A stretch of DNA of 64,000 bases from Emydura subglobosa (lineage: Eukaryota > Chordata > Testudines > Chelidae): the NCBI GenBank assembly GCA_007922225.1, contig ML679974.1, positions 7,953,988 through 8,017,987 of the forward strand, written 5' to 3'. Positions 22,180 to 35,487 of the stretch are shown here, one piece after another; the stretch's first letter is position 1; the number at the start of each line of letters is the position of its first letter. A program made the position numbers and the translations under genes. The notes under the pieces are model-generated. The model searched no databases. It had not been told where the DNA came from and saw nothing but the letters and a program-made list of their open reading frames with translations.

Positions 22180-25115
22180 GCACCCTGCTTCAATAGTGTG
22201 TTCATTTCTGCTTACCCTCTTTCAAAAAGGATATAACAGATGACAAAAATGACTAGATACTTGGAAAAACCCTGCAAGCTAGAAACTGAAAAAAAATTGG
22301 ACTGTTTAGAGTGGACACATGACAGATGTATAAAATAGGTGAATGAGGTGTCCCTATTTACCCTTTTTCATAATACCAAAAATAAAAAAAAAAAAAAAAA
22401 AAAGGAAGGGACATTCAGTAAAAGGAACTGAATTTACAACTAACACAAGCAAAGGAGTAAAAGGGTTTTTGTTTGTTTTACAAATGCATAAGTATCCTGT
22501 GGAACTCTTTGCTTCAAAATCTCATGGAGATCAAGAGCTTAACTGGATTAATAAAAATATTAGATATTTCACTAAGTGAGGAGCACATGCCTATTATATT
22601 AGAACAACACAATAACACAATAATTGTGGTAGGTGTCTACTACAGACCACCTCCCAGGAAGAAGAGGTTGATAAGGCTCTTTTTAAACAACTACAGAAAT
22701 AATCCAAAACATAGGACTTGGTGGTGATGGGGGACTTCAGCTACCCAGATATCTGTTGGGAAAATAATGCAGCAGGACACAGATTATCCCGCAAATTCTT
22801 GGAATGCAGTGGAGACAATTTTTTAATTACAGAAGGTGGAGAAAGTGACTAAGGGAGAGGCTATTGTGGATTTGATTCTGACAAAAAGAGAGGAACTAGT
22901 TGAGAATTTGAAGGTGGAAGGCAGCTGGAGTGAAAGTGATCATGAAATTATCAAGGTCGTGATTCTAAGGAATTGTAGAAAGGAAAACAGCAGAATAAAA
23001 ACAATGGACTTCAAGAAGGCAGAGTTTAGCAAACACAGAGAATTTGTAGGTAAGATCCCATGGGAAGCAAGTTTAAGGGAAAAAAATTGTTAGAGTTGGC
23101 CTTTTTTAAATACACATTAAGGACACAAGAGTAAACTATACCAATAATTAGGGAAGATAGGAAGCATGGTAAGAAGCCATCCTAGCTTAACCAGGAGATC
23201 TTCAGTGAGTCATATAAAAGGTGGAAACTAAATCAAATTACAAAGGATGAATAAAAACCCCAAACATGTAGGGACAAAATTAGAAAGGCCAAAGTGCAAA
23301 AATGAGATTAAATTAGCTATGGATATACAAGGGTAACAAGAAAGCATTTTACAAGTACATGAGAACCAAGAGGAAGACCAAGGACAGGTAGGCCCATTAT
23401 TCAATGAAGAGGGAAAGACAATAACACCTGGGCCATTGCCATGTTTAGTTAAGTGTCTTTTTTGTTTCAGCTTTCACCAAAAAAGTTATTGGACAATTAA
23501 TATAGAGAACATCAGTGTAAATGGGGTAGCATCTGAGGCTAAAATGGGAAAAAACAAGTTAAAATTATTTCGACAAGTTAAAGGTCTTCAAATTGGCAAG
23601 GACTGATGAAAGATCCTAGAATACTTAAGGAACTAGCTGAAGTGATCTCTGAGCCATTAGGGATTATTTTTGAGAACTCATGGAGAATGGGAGAAATCCC
23701 AGAAAAAAGCCAAATACAATACTTAGCTATAAAAAGGGGAATAAGGATAATCCTGGGAACTTTAGACTAGTCAGTTTAACTTCAGTACCTGGAAAGATAA
23801 TGGGACAAATAATCAAACTATCAATTTGTAAGCACCAGAAGAAAATAAGGTAATAAGTAACAATCAACATAGATTTGTCAAGAACAAGTAACATCAGACC
23901 AACCTAATATCCTTTGATAGGGTAACAAGCCTTGTGGATGGGGGGGAAGCAGTAGATGGTGATATATCTTGACTTGAGTAAGACTTTTAATACTGTTTCA
24001 CATGACCTTCTCATAAACAAGCTACACAAATATAGCCTAGACAAACCTATTATAAGGTGTGTGCACAACAGGCTGGAAAACAATATTCAGAGTGTAGTTA
24101 TCAATGGTTCTCAATCAAACTGGAAGGGCATATCAAGTGGGGTCTTTGCAAGGATCTGTCCTGGATCAGTTCTATTCAACATCTTCATAAATTATTTACA
24201 TGATAGTGTAGAGAATGCACTTTTAAAGTTTGGGGATGATACCAAGATGGCAGGGGTTGCAAGCACTTTGGAGGAAAGAATTATAATTCAGAATAATCTT
24301 AATCTGGAGAAATGGTCTGAAATAAATAGGATGAAATTCAATAAGGACAAATCCAAAAGTACTACACTTAGGAAAGGATAATCAATTGCACAAATACAAA
24401 ATGGGAAATGATTGCCTAGGAAAGAGTAGTGCAGAAAAGATGTGGGGGTTATCGAGGCTCACAAACTAATTATGAGATGACAATGTAATCTCATTGCAAA
24501 AAAAAGCTAACATAATTCTGGGATGTATCAGCAGGAGTGTTGTAGGCAAGATATGAAAAATAATTCTTCCACTCTACTCATCACTGATAAGACCTCAATT
24601 GCAGTATTGTGTCCATTTCTGGGCTCCACACTTTAGGAAAGATGTGGTCAAACTGGAGAAAGTCCTGAGGAGAGCAACAAAAACGATTAAAGGTCTAGAA
24701 AACATGACCTATAAGGACAGATTTTTTAAAAATTTGGCTTGTTTAGTCTGAAGACAAGCACACTAAGAGGGGACATAATAACAGTCTTCAACTACATAAA
24801 AGGTTGTTATAATGAGGAGGGTGACAAACTATTCTCTTAACCACAGAGAACAAGACAAGTAGTAATGGGCTTAAATTGCAGCAAGGGAGATTTACGTTAG
24901 ATGTTAGGAAAAAACTAACTGTAAGGGTAGTTAACCACTAGAACAAATTACCTAGGGAGATTGTAGAATCTCCATCATTGGATGTTTTAAGAACATGTTA
25001 GAGAAACACTAATCCGGAATGGTCTAGATAATACTTGGTCCTGCCTCAGTGCAGGGGACTGGACTAGATGACCTATTGGGGTCCCTTTCAGTTCTACATT
25101 TCTGACTCTATAAGC
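22180..25115 (+). mobile_element. CR1-family LINE, decayed, with endonuclease and RT relics
   Basis: From about 22,620 the plus strand shows the endonuclease-type segment VVGVYYRPP, then [10 protein letters not shown] in another frame, and later [15 protein letters not shown] and SDHEI. The RT follows at 23,956-24,381 with YLDLSKTFNTVSHDLL, PGSVLFNIFI and FGDDTK (24,229-24,246). The RT box normally reads FADD; here A is replaced by G. Many stops and frameshifts separate the pieces. The 3' end, 'ggactagatgacctattggggtccctttcagttctacatttctgactctat', is a CR1 terminus. The first ~380 bp, with a 20-A run at 22,384-22,403, look like a separate CR1 3' fragment joined upstream. Confidence 0.85.
22384..22403 (+). 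repeat. Poly-A run
   Basis: About 20 consecutive A within the CR1-like fragment; a simple repeat prone to length change. Confidence 0.9.
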
Positions 25116-26788
25116 ATAATTTTATGTTCATGTAGTACATTGACTTTGTGTTGTAGTCTTTGCAAGATCAGAGACTTATGCCAATCCAGTTCCCACTGAA
25201 ATCAATGGAAGTCTTATCATTGACTTTGATAGGAAATAAATTAGGCAGGATAAAGCAGTGAGCACTAAGTGGGTTTTCTAATAGCACTTTCTGGTTTACT
25301 GGTAATTGTTTGTTTTCCTGCCAAACTCTTGTATTCTTTCACATCTTCAAGTTTCACATCTTAAAATACATTTTATGGACCACAAACTGGCCCACAACAA
25401 CTGGTGCTAACTGTCTAGAGGCACTGAGGTATTGTCCTGAAAAACTACACTTCCTAAAAAAGAGGAAGTGGTTCACTAGCTGGTTTTGGGAAACCACTGA
25501 AGAAATCCTGAATTGAATAACAATGATCCCTGCCTCTCTCCTTCCTCTTCTTCTAATAAACAAACAAACAGTCACAAGAGCTCTGGGAAACACAAGAACA
25601 CTCCGAGAAGTTCCAATAGATGGTGCTGTAATGGGCCAAATTTGATTTTCTCTTACATATTATAAATCTGGATTAACTCCATTAACTTCAATACCAATAT
25701 GTGTAGCCAAGATCAATATTTGGTCAGTTTGTTAAGGTTTAGTCACAAAAAAGCAGAAAAAATGTTCAAAGAAAAAATATTCAAAGAAAAAAATATTACT
25801 TAGTATACAACATGGATTCTTTGCACACTGAAGTCAGTTGCAAAATTCCAACTGACTTCAGTGTCACAATATCTGGAAAATATCTCATACATGCAGTCAA
25901 ATTTGGCACCCTTTTATAGGGCCAGATCTAAAAAATAGAGCAGTGTAAAAACCTCACAGGGCCAAACTGACTTCAGTTTACACTAAGAATAACTTTGACC
26001 TATCGTGTCTCAATGAGTATGTATTAGGAGATCAATAGTGATGATGCTACACAAGGAAAATGGAGGGGAAGATGGAAAGAAAGAGAGTCCATAAAGAGGA
26101 GTCTCAGACAACAATAGCTAAAGATTCACTGAGTGAGCTAAGGCCAGCATACATTATATAAAGAGTGAAATAAGCCTCAGAAGATAGCAACATAATTCAG
26201 TCTCATAAACCAAACCTTTGCAGGTCCAGATCAAGAACTGCTAAGATGCTATATAGCTCCTCAACGTTATTCAAATCAATGAGGAAGGCAGAGTACAAAT
26301 GCAGTACACAAGTAGTTTGTTGTCCCTTCCAGGCATCTATGTGCTTTTGGTTCTAGGATATTCTTAATATATTAATAATGTATTATAGTAGCACCCAGTC
26401 AGGATCTGGTGCTGGGTACTGTAGATACATAAGGCACTCCTTGCCCTAGAATTATTAACTAGAAGATGGAAAATTTACTGAACTGAAAGAATTTCTGTAC
26501 AGTACATATTACATCCTTGTCACACAAACAAAATCCCACACAGATGATAGAAAGGAAGCAGGAGTTGACAGTAGGAACTCACCTTATTGAAGCAGCAGAG
26601 GATATTCTCTCACATTGCGTCTTTCAGACACCAGTAGAACTGACTGAAGCAAGCAGTCTGTAAAAATACAAATATATGTAGATATTTTATTGCAGCACTT
26701 GGCTGCTGGTGTTGCTGTTATTAGAGACTCCATATGCCACCTGCTGGAAGAAATCTTTTTCATTTTCTCTCTCAGTTTTGGAGAAAAT

Positions 26789-26880
26789 GGGCCAGATTCT
26801 CATCTTGTGAAATCCTTGATATCAAAAGGAGCTTATGAGTTAATTCAATTTCCATTGATTTACACCAACTGAGAATCGGA
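26789..26880. repeat. Short hairpin MITE-like repeat
   Basis: GGGCCAGATTCTCAT at the left is mirrored by ACTGAGAATCGG at the right, with 'tccattgatttacacc' between. It is the same family as the units at 7,938 and 27,057, but more decayed. Confidence 0.5.
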
Positions 26881-27056
26881 TAATTTGCGGGATTTGACCC
26901 TGGAAGTTATTTTAATTTTACTGAGCACACTTGACTTGCAAAGAATCTAAACACAGGAGAAGAATACAACTGGTCTTTGACAAAAATGCTGGAAGAAAAC
27001 TTAGCTAAAGGATTGAGGATGACGATGATGAGGGATGTTTAAAAAAAAGTAACACT

Positions 27057-27137
27057 GGGTCAGATCCTCAGCTAGAGTAATTCGGAGTAGCACTATTTTA
27101 ATCAGTTGACTGATTAAAACAGCTGAGGATCTGGCCC
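27057..27137. repeat. Short hairpin MITE-like repeat
   Basis: GGGTCAGATCCTCAGCT (27,057-27,073) and AGCTGAGGATCTGGCCC (27,121-27,137) form 17-bp inverted arms with one mismatch. The loop holds a second small palindrome, TTTTAATCAGTTGACTGATT. Confidence 0.7.
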
Positions 27138-29129
27138 TTTATCTGAGTTACCTTTTTAATTCCTACCCCCCTTGCATCTGGGGGTAGACATGGCTGAATG
27201 AGGCGCTAACCTGGGCATTTGTATACTGTTGTGCTGCACAGAAATGCAACTTGCTCATATATTCCATTTCTTCTGTTACTTTATCTAGGCTAGCAAGGAA
27301 ACACCTTTCGTTTACCCTTTGGATTCCAACTGACTTCCTGGAAACTCCGGCCATTTACACCAGCTCAAGATCTGGCCTTAAGTGCCTCATTTATCTTGGA
27401 CATTCATTTTATTTCATTACCCTATAGCAAATACTAGTCATAAAGAGCAAAGCCAAAACAGCAAGTTAGGCTCTTTAATGCTCTGTCCTTGGACATATGC
27501 TTGCTCATACAAAGCAAGAAAAAACATGCTACTCATGGATTTTCCATTGTATGTTTCATTCATTGCTACAGTAATTTTGTGTAAGCCATTATCATATCAG
27601 TAAAGTCTCACCTCCCACGCAGACTGCCACAGTGGTGCTGCAGGAGTCCCTTGGGTTCTGGAAAGGAAACCAAAGTTAAGTGGGAGAGGCATAAAATTGC
27701 TAGAACCAATTCTGTTGTTACAGTGAAGGATGCCAATGGGGAACTGTCCAGCAGAACACCTCCTGAAAAGCAACATGCACTCAGGTGCAATCTCTGTCTG
27801 AGAAAGCCTAGCGATTACTGCTCACCACCAAAGAACCATTGCCTTTTCTCCCCTCCCTCCACTGAAAGAGCACCAGGCCCAGTCTTCACCTGGGATAAAC
27901 TGGCATAGCTCCTCTGAGGAGATTGGACTCTGCATGGGAAAAGCTGTCCACCTGCACGGAACTGATTGCAGGATTAGGGTTATAGGTGATAAAGAGATGC
28001 ATCCTTCTGGGACATGCTAAGGCCCCATTCCTGCAACCAGATCCATATAGGCAAGCCCCTATGCCTATAACAACCTGTCCCCAGGGATCCATGACTGAAT
28101 CAGGACCTCAAAGCTCTGTGCTATTTGTATTTATTATGTTTTCTTTTTATTTAAAAGTCACGCCCATTGATCAACTTCTGGGCCCATTTGCAATAAACCA
28201 ATACCACTATCACCACCAGGGACCAGCTAAGCCATACTAACTAACATGGACCTCCCATTGCACAGAGGCAGTTTAGGTCTGATTGCCAGATCCATCTTCC
28301 TCTTGCCGTTGCATCCTTCTCTTGTCAGCCTGCTACTCTGCGACCAAGAAGAAGCTAGAAGGCAGTCTCAGTCTTCAGCTGTTCCCTAGAGTCTTAGCGC
28401 TACAAGAAGCAGGCTATCTGGGTAATAGTCAATAACGACAGTATGAAGCAAAGGACCTGGAATAAAATCTTTATTTGTTTGGGGTTCTCTCAGGCATGGC
28501 AAGCAAGATGTGCTTTCCACAAGAGATTCATCATTGCACATACTTTAAAAGATGCAGCCGCTCATTAACATGAAGCAACCAGAAGCACAGTAGTGTGTTG
28601 AATTCTGATTCAGACACACACCCTGTGTTTGATTACACAGGAGAAAAAAAAGCATTACATACCTGTTCCAAAACTTGTATTCTTTGAGCTATTAAAGTTA
28701 ACAAATTTCCTTTGTTCTTTGAGAGCCATTGTGTAATCCTCTCCCTTGGGGGAATCCTTAACTGATAACATTATCAATCATGTAACAGCTTCCTTCAGGA
28801 AGCTTTGACACTTTGTATTCAAGACTCCAGCCTGGCGTCTTTGATTAGTGCTCATTGGCCACTAGCTGGCACCTGCTAGCTGAGCTCCATAACTACAGCT
28901 CAGTTGGACCCTAAATGGAGTGGAAAAGGTGAAATAGTACTTTGTTTTGGATCCAAATAGTATATAATGAAAAACACCAAACTCCTGCATCCGTTCACAA
29001 CCTCTTCATTTTGGAAAGTACTGCATGTGACAGGCTGACAATTTCCTGTAACGTGCTGAATGAACTTTATTGAATTAAGTTACACCTTATTTTATTAGGG
29101 TTAATACCTTTGGGGATTCATTGTATTCA

Positions 29130-29830
29130 AAATGCAATTGTGTACGTGTTATTATATATACCTTCTCTAGTAGGAGGAAGATGCTAACGTACTTCCTCTC
29201 ATCAGCCTTCTGAAACCTCTCCTTGGAGAAGTGCACAAATATCCTCCAGAGAGCAACAGACAAAGAAAAAGACTTTGGGAAAACAGCCTTGTTTTAAACT
29301 ATCTCAGGGCCTTTTTCCTGATCCAGCAAATGGACAGGAGACCTGGTCCGCGGAGGACACCAATCCTTAAGCTAGGATTGGAAGGACTTAATATTAGGGG
29401 ACCTCAGTAGGCTATGTATTGATTGTGAGCTGATGCAGTGATGAACTTGTCACCACAACAGAAACCCCATGGACAGGGTCCTTCCAGAGCCCATGTTAGG
29501 GTTGAGGAGGTCTCTGATTAGCTTATTAGCAGCAGTGTAGGGTCTTTTATTGTTTTTAATATGCTTTATCTGTAAAGCTTTTTACCTTAAGAATAAAATA
29601 GGCTTGTTTAGAAAGAACTGTGTGGTAACCATAAGTCTGGGATCCATTCTATAAGGACAGAAAACAAGCAGGCCTGATTTTCAGCAGCCTGTCTCTGCTA
29701 GAAACAACACAGTGAAGGCAGGGAACTATGTAGACTGGAAATACTGCCTTCTGAGTGGGGTGAGATGCAGGTCTCCACCCCCAAAGAGGTGACTGTCAGG
29801 GAGCCGGTAGCCTGCGAGCAGGTAACCTTG
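29130..29830 (+). repeat. LTR-like interspersed repeat, unclassified
   Basis: The stretch has 'taagaataaaataggcttg' followed by 'agaactgtgtggtaacc' and GC-richer sequence. This resembles a polyadenylation signal and R/U5-like zone of an LTR. A stretch at 48,760-49,240 has the same arrangement ('cctgaataaatttactgtactc ... gctgggtggtcattgg'). No coding part or paired LTR was seen, so the class is a guess. Confidence 0.3.
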
Positions 29831-30855
29831 CTGGCTTACAGAGGGGGAATACAGTTGCAGTTGCCCTGAACTTTGATAGGGCAGTCAAGTCCATCTTTGC
29901 CAATCCTGTCCATCAATTTACCATCATCATAACAGTGTTTTACAGTTTCCAAGTGCTACATAAACATTTGCTAAATAATCCTCACCACCCACCACAACTT
30001 ATTAGCTAAATAATCTCCTCACCCCCACTTTGAGAGGGTGGAAGTATTATCCTCAATTCACAGAAATCAGATGGAAGGATTAAATCTACAGTTTTCAACA
30101 GCAGCCACTAATTTTGGGTGCCCAACTTTAAACACACTCCAGTTGAATTTCAGAGATGCAGAGCACTCAACTCCATCTGATATCCGCACTTCTGAAAAAA
30201 AATCAGGCATAAAGCATCTATAAAATTGGGCATCCAAAAACAGAGCCTTTCATCATTAATGGTCACTAGGCCATTAAATGTTGGCCTGAGTGGATTGCTC
30301 AATGCAGAGAGTGAGTCAATGGCAGAGCAGGGAATAAAACTGGTAAGATCCTAGCTTCAGGCCCCTCACCTCCACAGGAGACTGCTTTGTGCCTGACATC
30401 TCTCATCATTTCTTTCATCTTCTTTTGTAAGATCTGTATTGGCACAGTGTCTATGTTTACATGCAAGGACATTTCTTTACAAACATTATAGAGCCACAAG
30501 GACTACTTGTGTACATAAGAGTGAAGGATTTGGGCCCCTAATTAGAACATACCATACCACCCCCAGATACTGTTGCATGCGCCTCCCCCTCCTGAAAACC
30601 TGAGGGAGGAGAGGCAGAGCGGCAGGTATTGACAAGCCAGAAGCAGCCACTGTTGAGGAAGCCTTGGCTGTGCCATTGAGAAGTATTTATGTATTTGAAA
30701 CTTACAGGTGTAGGCGGGCCTGCAAGCAAGGGGGCATAGGGGAAGAGAAGCAATTGCCCAGGGTGGATGGGATAGATACATATCCTCTTCTCCTGCACAC
30801 CCCTTTCCCCTGCGGCCCTCACCACTCACGCTTTCCACCCCTCCCCTGAGCCGAG

Positions 30856-31026
30856 CTTATTTATTATGTGCCATGCAGGTTCTGAGGCCGCTTAGGCTGT
30901 ATCTGCTACTCAGCTTCCCGGGTTCATCAGTTATCTCCCTGGAGCCTCCAAGAGACTCAGGAAATTGAGTAGCAGATGCCACCTCCCTCAGCTGCCTGGG
31001 AGCCTGCCTGACACATAATAAATAAG
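30856..31026. repeat. 171-bp imperfect palindrome (snap-back MITE candidate)
   Basis: The outer arms CTTATTTATTATGTG (30,856-30,870) and CACATAATAAATAAG (31,012-31,026) are perfect inverted copies. The similarity continues inwards: 'gcaggttctgaggc' and 'atctgctactcagcttcc' on the left are matched by reverse complements of 'gcctgcctg' and 'gaaattgagtagcagat' on the right. Only about 40 bp in the centre are unpaired. No transposase or clear target-site duplication was found. Confidence 0.8.
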
Positions 31027-31694
31027 TAAAAACTTCCGGAGGAAGTCCATTCGGACCTCAGCCCTCCCTTTCTAGGGGGGCCATTGGCTGTTCAGCCCTC
31101 AGGCCAGGAATCTCTGTCGGTGGGCCTGGGTGTAACTAATTTAAATTAAAGTTGTGTTAAAGTCTTTGTTAGCTTTATGGGTAGGCTTTTTGCATGTGTC
31201 TATTTTTGTCTGGGTTGGGGGGGCACAACCAAAAATTGTAACTCAGAAGGGGAGGTTCAGCTCAGAAGGTTGGCAAACTGCTGCTCAAAGGCCAAACGGG
31301 AAATCTCAAGGGAAAATATCCAACCTGGGGTCCCATAAAGGAAGTGAGACATTGTTAAACTCTTGCTGTCTGACAGCTACGATCTTCCTTCATTCCTGAG
31401 GCTGTAGTGACATCTAGTGGTTAATATTTCCCCCTCACCTAAAAGGGCAGCGTATCTGTGGTTGATTTACTCCTTAGGGCTTAATTCTATTTTAGAGAAG
31501 AAATGACTTACCAGTATTAACTCCCAGGTTGAGAGAAGTAGCCTAGCCAGCTGGTTACTGAGCCCAGCCCTGAGCAGAGCTGCTTGCTGTGAGTTTCCAC
31601 CCCTCACTGCTGCACTGGGCAGATCTTGAATTTTGAAGGCTGCTTGAGTTTGCAGAATGGCATCCTAAGCAAACCAAGCAAAAATTGCTGAGCA

Positions 31695-31987
31695 TATCAA
31701 ATACCAATTCTCAAATCCATTGAAAGCCTTCAGGCCAACATTTTCAAACTTGGGTGCCTAAAGCAGGACACCTAAATTCATATTTAAAACACTTAAAGGT
31801 GGCTTGTTTCAGAAAGGAGCTCCAGCTGCTCAACCTATTTACTTCAATGGGAGCCATGGGCACCCAGCACTTTGGGAGAGCAAAACAAGACACTACTTTA
31901 ACCATTTTCAATGGAAAAATAGCTGATTCTCCCCTGTACTATCAGGAGGAATTGATTTGTTCAAGTTATCATGTAAACGGAAACTGA
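31695..31987 (+). repeat. Dispersed ~300-bp repeat, copy 1
   Basis: From 'tcaaataccaattctcaaatc' through 'ggccaacattttcaaactt', 'tttcaatggaaaaatagctgattctcccctg' to 'gatttgttcaagtta', this segment is collinear with 48,177-48,472 in the same orientation, at roughly 80% identity by eye. The 'attttcaaacttgggtgcctaaag' core is a repeat known to me from turtle DNA; the flanking parts are also shared. Confidence 0.8.
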
Positions 31988-32375
31988 TTATACAAACCAT
32001 AAGACTTCTAACAATTCAGTTAGCATGTTGTATGGGTTGGTATAGGACAGATAGATGTGGAAAGTTCAACATCAACCCTAACTAGTCCATTTTTGTAAAT
32101 CCCTAAGCCTCTGTGATTAGGACTGACAAGCCAAGGAAATGCTTCTTCGGCCTATGATGTAAAACTGTTTCAATCCCCATGGTAGCCCTATAGTTGCGAT
32201 CAAAGACACTTTGATAATTTGTAGATTCAAGCTATGCAGATACAGTATTCAGTCCTGCAGTCTTGCCAGCTTGGGCTGTGATTTCATCAGAGTTAACCTA
32301 AGAAATTCCAGGCCTGATCAGAAATGAATGAACAGACCCTCCCCACCCCCCCAACAACAAAAATCCCCCAAACTG

Positions 32376-32411
32376 ACAACCAACCAACCAACCAACCAAC
32401 AAAAAAAAAAC
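32376..32411 (+). repeat. (CCAA)n microsatellite with A-run
   Basis: Five to six copies of CCAA followed by 'caaaaaaaaaa'. Confidence 0.9.
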
Positions 32412-34966
32412 TACCATAGCGCTGTTGGCCATAAGTTAGTTGGATGGTGTATGTATTATTAGCCACTGGTTTTGAGAGTCAGGATATATTTATGCTCGTC
32501 TCCAAGCATTACACTGAAATGGCCATAATCCTTTCCTGCTGCTTTGTACCTGTGGAAGTGGGTTAATGCTAAAGTTTCAGAAAGTTAGTAAACTGTACAA
32601 TGCTGCACCGTTTTCAATCACTTCAGCATATTTAGTCCCTTTTCCAAGTGTAAATTCATGTATATCTCTGGCCAGAGGTCTTACTGTAACAGAAGGAGAT
32701 AGAGTTTCTTGCTACCTCATGTTGATTCATTGTGTTTTGGAAAAATCTCTACTAGATGGGTGCATTTTTATTCATCCATTAAAATACAACCATACATTTT
32801 GTTTATTTGTATCCTTCAAACCTATCACTACTGTCTGCAAAGAATGAAATAGGGACGCAAGTTTCAAATATTTCCTTTTAAAAGCTTTTCCATTTTAACT
32901 GATTTTTAAATATATTACACAAATCCTACATAAAGAACTTATTGTTTTAATTAGCCTAATAGTAGTACTATTAAGTGTTCCAGATGAATAATTAATACTA
33001 ACAAATAAAATACTAGATTCCTGTCACAAATTAAGTGTGGGGTCCATTAGAGTGACTAATGCAGATGGCTACAGTAATACTGCTTTATTAAGAAGTTTAT
33101 AATCGGACTGGGGGTTTCTGAAATAGTTAAGTTTAATGGTAACAAGGTGTGGCACAAGCACCTGAATGGATAAAGACATGGTTTATTTTTAATATGCAGT
33201 TCATGTTTTAAACTTATACCACTCAATTTATTTTAGCTAATTATAGAAATGTAGAGGCAGGATTCTGAAGCCTGTGATAACATTAAGTGCATGTTCACTG
33301 GATGTTAACAGCTACATTCTGAAAACTCCATCATTGCTTCAGGGAAATTTGGGGGATCTTAATAGCTCAATCTGTGCTCATCAAATCAGAGTATTCTAGG
33401 GAACTAATATAGACGGTTAGTTATCAACAAATCATTATTAGAGACCTCGTGGGTTCTTTAAAATTCAGTATACCCACTTTTTCCTTAAACTTACAGTAAC
33501 TGGGAGAAGGGGGCTTTCACATGTTATAGCTTCTGTTGACTCAGCTCATTGCACACACCAGGGGCACCTTGCACCCCTCTATATCCCCCACCCAAGCTCC
33601 CTACTGCATGCTGCTCTCCCACCCTCTCTATTTCAGTGTGTAGGCTTGACTTACATAAGTAAGTTACCTAATTTTTAGTGGGCATTACTAGGAACGTGAA
33701 GTTGTAAATAAGGGCTTAACAAGCAGTAAGCTAAAATGAGTGTCTGAGCCAGCTAAAATAAGCAGGAACAACCTGAAGTTAAGAGCAATGGACAAGATAA
33801 ACCTGGAATGTAAAGATCAGGTTCTACATGGACAATGAATGGACAGAGCGTGCTGCACAGAGATTCATTCCTGCACCAAAAACATGAGATATAATGTAGA
33901 GTAAAGGCAATGTATATACAGGTTTTCAGTGTATCTTTGGATTTATGGTACACCCTATGCCTACGCCCTATGCTTGAGTCTGATCAACTCAGTATAGCTT
34001 TGCTGTATGCCAAATAAAGGAACCTGAGTGACAAAATCTGGAATCAAACTGAGTTTTTTGGACCCAAGAGAACTAGATGTCCAGTTCTGAGAGAACACTG
34101 TTCTGGATAAGCCAAGTGGAGGAGATCTCAGTGGGAACTCACCAGTGATTCCTCTTCCACTCCCCACATGCTTTCCTTTGTGCTTGAGGCTCTTTTTGCA
34201 TCCCTTTTTGATCTCCACCAAGCACAAGATTCCCTCTCCCTTTCTCCCTCTCCATTACACCCTAAAATCCCCACTTTCCTCTCCCCACATCCCAGGTCCC
34301 TGCTTTCTTAATCACTCCTACTTCCCCCCATTTTTTGTCAGCCTCTGTTTTGCCCCACACTGCCAAATCTGCTTACCCCCCCACCCCAACTCTTCTCAGA
34401 GTCCCTGCTTCCCTCCCCTCCAACCTTCCCTGTAGAGCTTTCTTGTTTCTGCTAGAATCCAGGTGACAGCTAACCTCTCCACACAGCAATTTCAGCTGCT
34501 GCCTTTAATATGTGTAGGCAACAGGAGGGGTGGCAGAGATTCACCTGCCTGAAGCACTAGGCAGACTAGTTCTGCTGTTCCTGTGAATCAGGCTTTTCTG
34601 ATGTTCCAATTTGCACCAATATCAACAGGGTTGTACCCCCTGGTACTTACAATATTCCTGGAAATTCTGAAATTGACTGGATGCAGCATTTCAATGTTAC
34701 CTTAGTAAAAAATGTTCTCAAACTGACTGTTAGACATCACCTCCTGTGGCCAACTTATTTACAAAGTACATACAACAGGGGGCTAAGAAATATCAGAAGT
34801 AGAAAACCTGGGAAATGCAGTCAAGATGCTATGAGAAAATACTTTAAACCAATGTCTCAAGCTAGGACTTTAACACAACATATGGTTCCTCACTGTGCCT
34901 ATGGAATGTTCTAGGAGTCAAAGTGAGAGACATGCAACAGATCAGGCTATAAGAATGGTCTATGAA

Positions 34967-35479
34967 TAGGGCCCTACCAAATTCACGGTCCATTTTTGTA
35001 AAATTTTACAGTCTTAGCATTTTAAAAATCTTGAATTTCATGATGTTGTAACAAAGCACGAAAAAAGTCCCTTAAGACTCAGCATCTCTCAAACTAGGGT
35101 CCCGACCCAAAATGTGGTCGCAAGGCCAGCTCTGAAGGCAGCGATACCGCCAGCAACAGCACAGAAGTAAGGATGGCAATACCACTTACTGCTGTAGGCA
35201 GCAGTGCTGCCTGCAGAGCTGGGTGGTTGGAGAGCGGTGGCTGCTGGCCAGGCATCCAGTGCTGTAGGCAGAGCAAAAGCAAGGGTTGCAATATCATAAC
35301 CCCCCACCCGCACACACAATAGCTTTGCAATCCCCTTTTGGGTCAGGACCCCCACTTTGTGAAATGCTGTGCATTTTTGTATGCATTTTCCTATTTAGTA
35401 TAGGGTAAAAGTACACAAAAAGACCAGATTTCACAGTCCGTGATGCATTTTTCATGGCCATGCATTTGGTAGGGCCCTA
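34967..35479. mobile_element. hAT-type DNA transposon (513 bp) with perfect 8-bp target-site duplication
   Basis: The left terminus TAGGGCCCTACCAAATTCAC and the right terminus, ending GGTAGGGCCCTA at 35,479, are inverted copies. The flanks are identical 8-mers TCTATGAA at 34,959-34,966 and 35,480-35,487. There is no transposase, and the interior is largely taken up by a second element (35,080-35,369). Confidence 0.92.
35080..35369. mobile_element. Nested hAT-like element
   Basis: CAGCATCTCTCAAACTAGGG at the left and 'cccccactttgtgaaatgctg' at the right are inverted and resemble CAGNGGTTCTCAAAC-type hAT ends. The interior is GC-richer, with chance frames on the minus strand. It lies wholly within the 34,967-35,479 element, so it inserted later. 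A clean duplication was not found at its ends. Confidence 0.6.
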
Positions 35480-35487
35480 TCTATGAA

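Larger units (their letters stand above)
25116..30855. other. Intergenic DNA with repeat fragments, no gene seen
   Basis: No supported exon. It includes hairpin MITEs at 26,789-26,880 and 27,057-27,137, a reversed SINE/L2-tail-like fragment near 26,380-26,450, and an LTR-like stretch at 29,130-29,830. A further MIR/L2-like stretch lies near 29,930-30,360. Confidence 0.45.
31027..34966. other. Intergenic DNA, no gene seen
   Basis: Contains one member of the dispersed repeat pair (31,695-31,987) and a (CCAA)n microsatellite at 32,380-32,400. No exon or protein family recognised. Confidence 0.45.

Noticed and set aside
32376..32411. CRISPR-like short repeats
   Set aside because: A plain (CCAA)n microsatellite with no spacers; no CRISPR array exists in the window.
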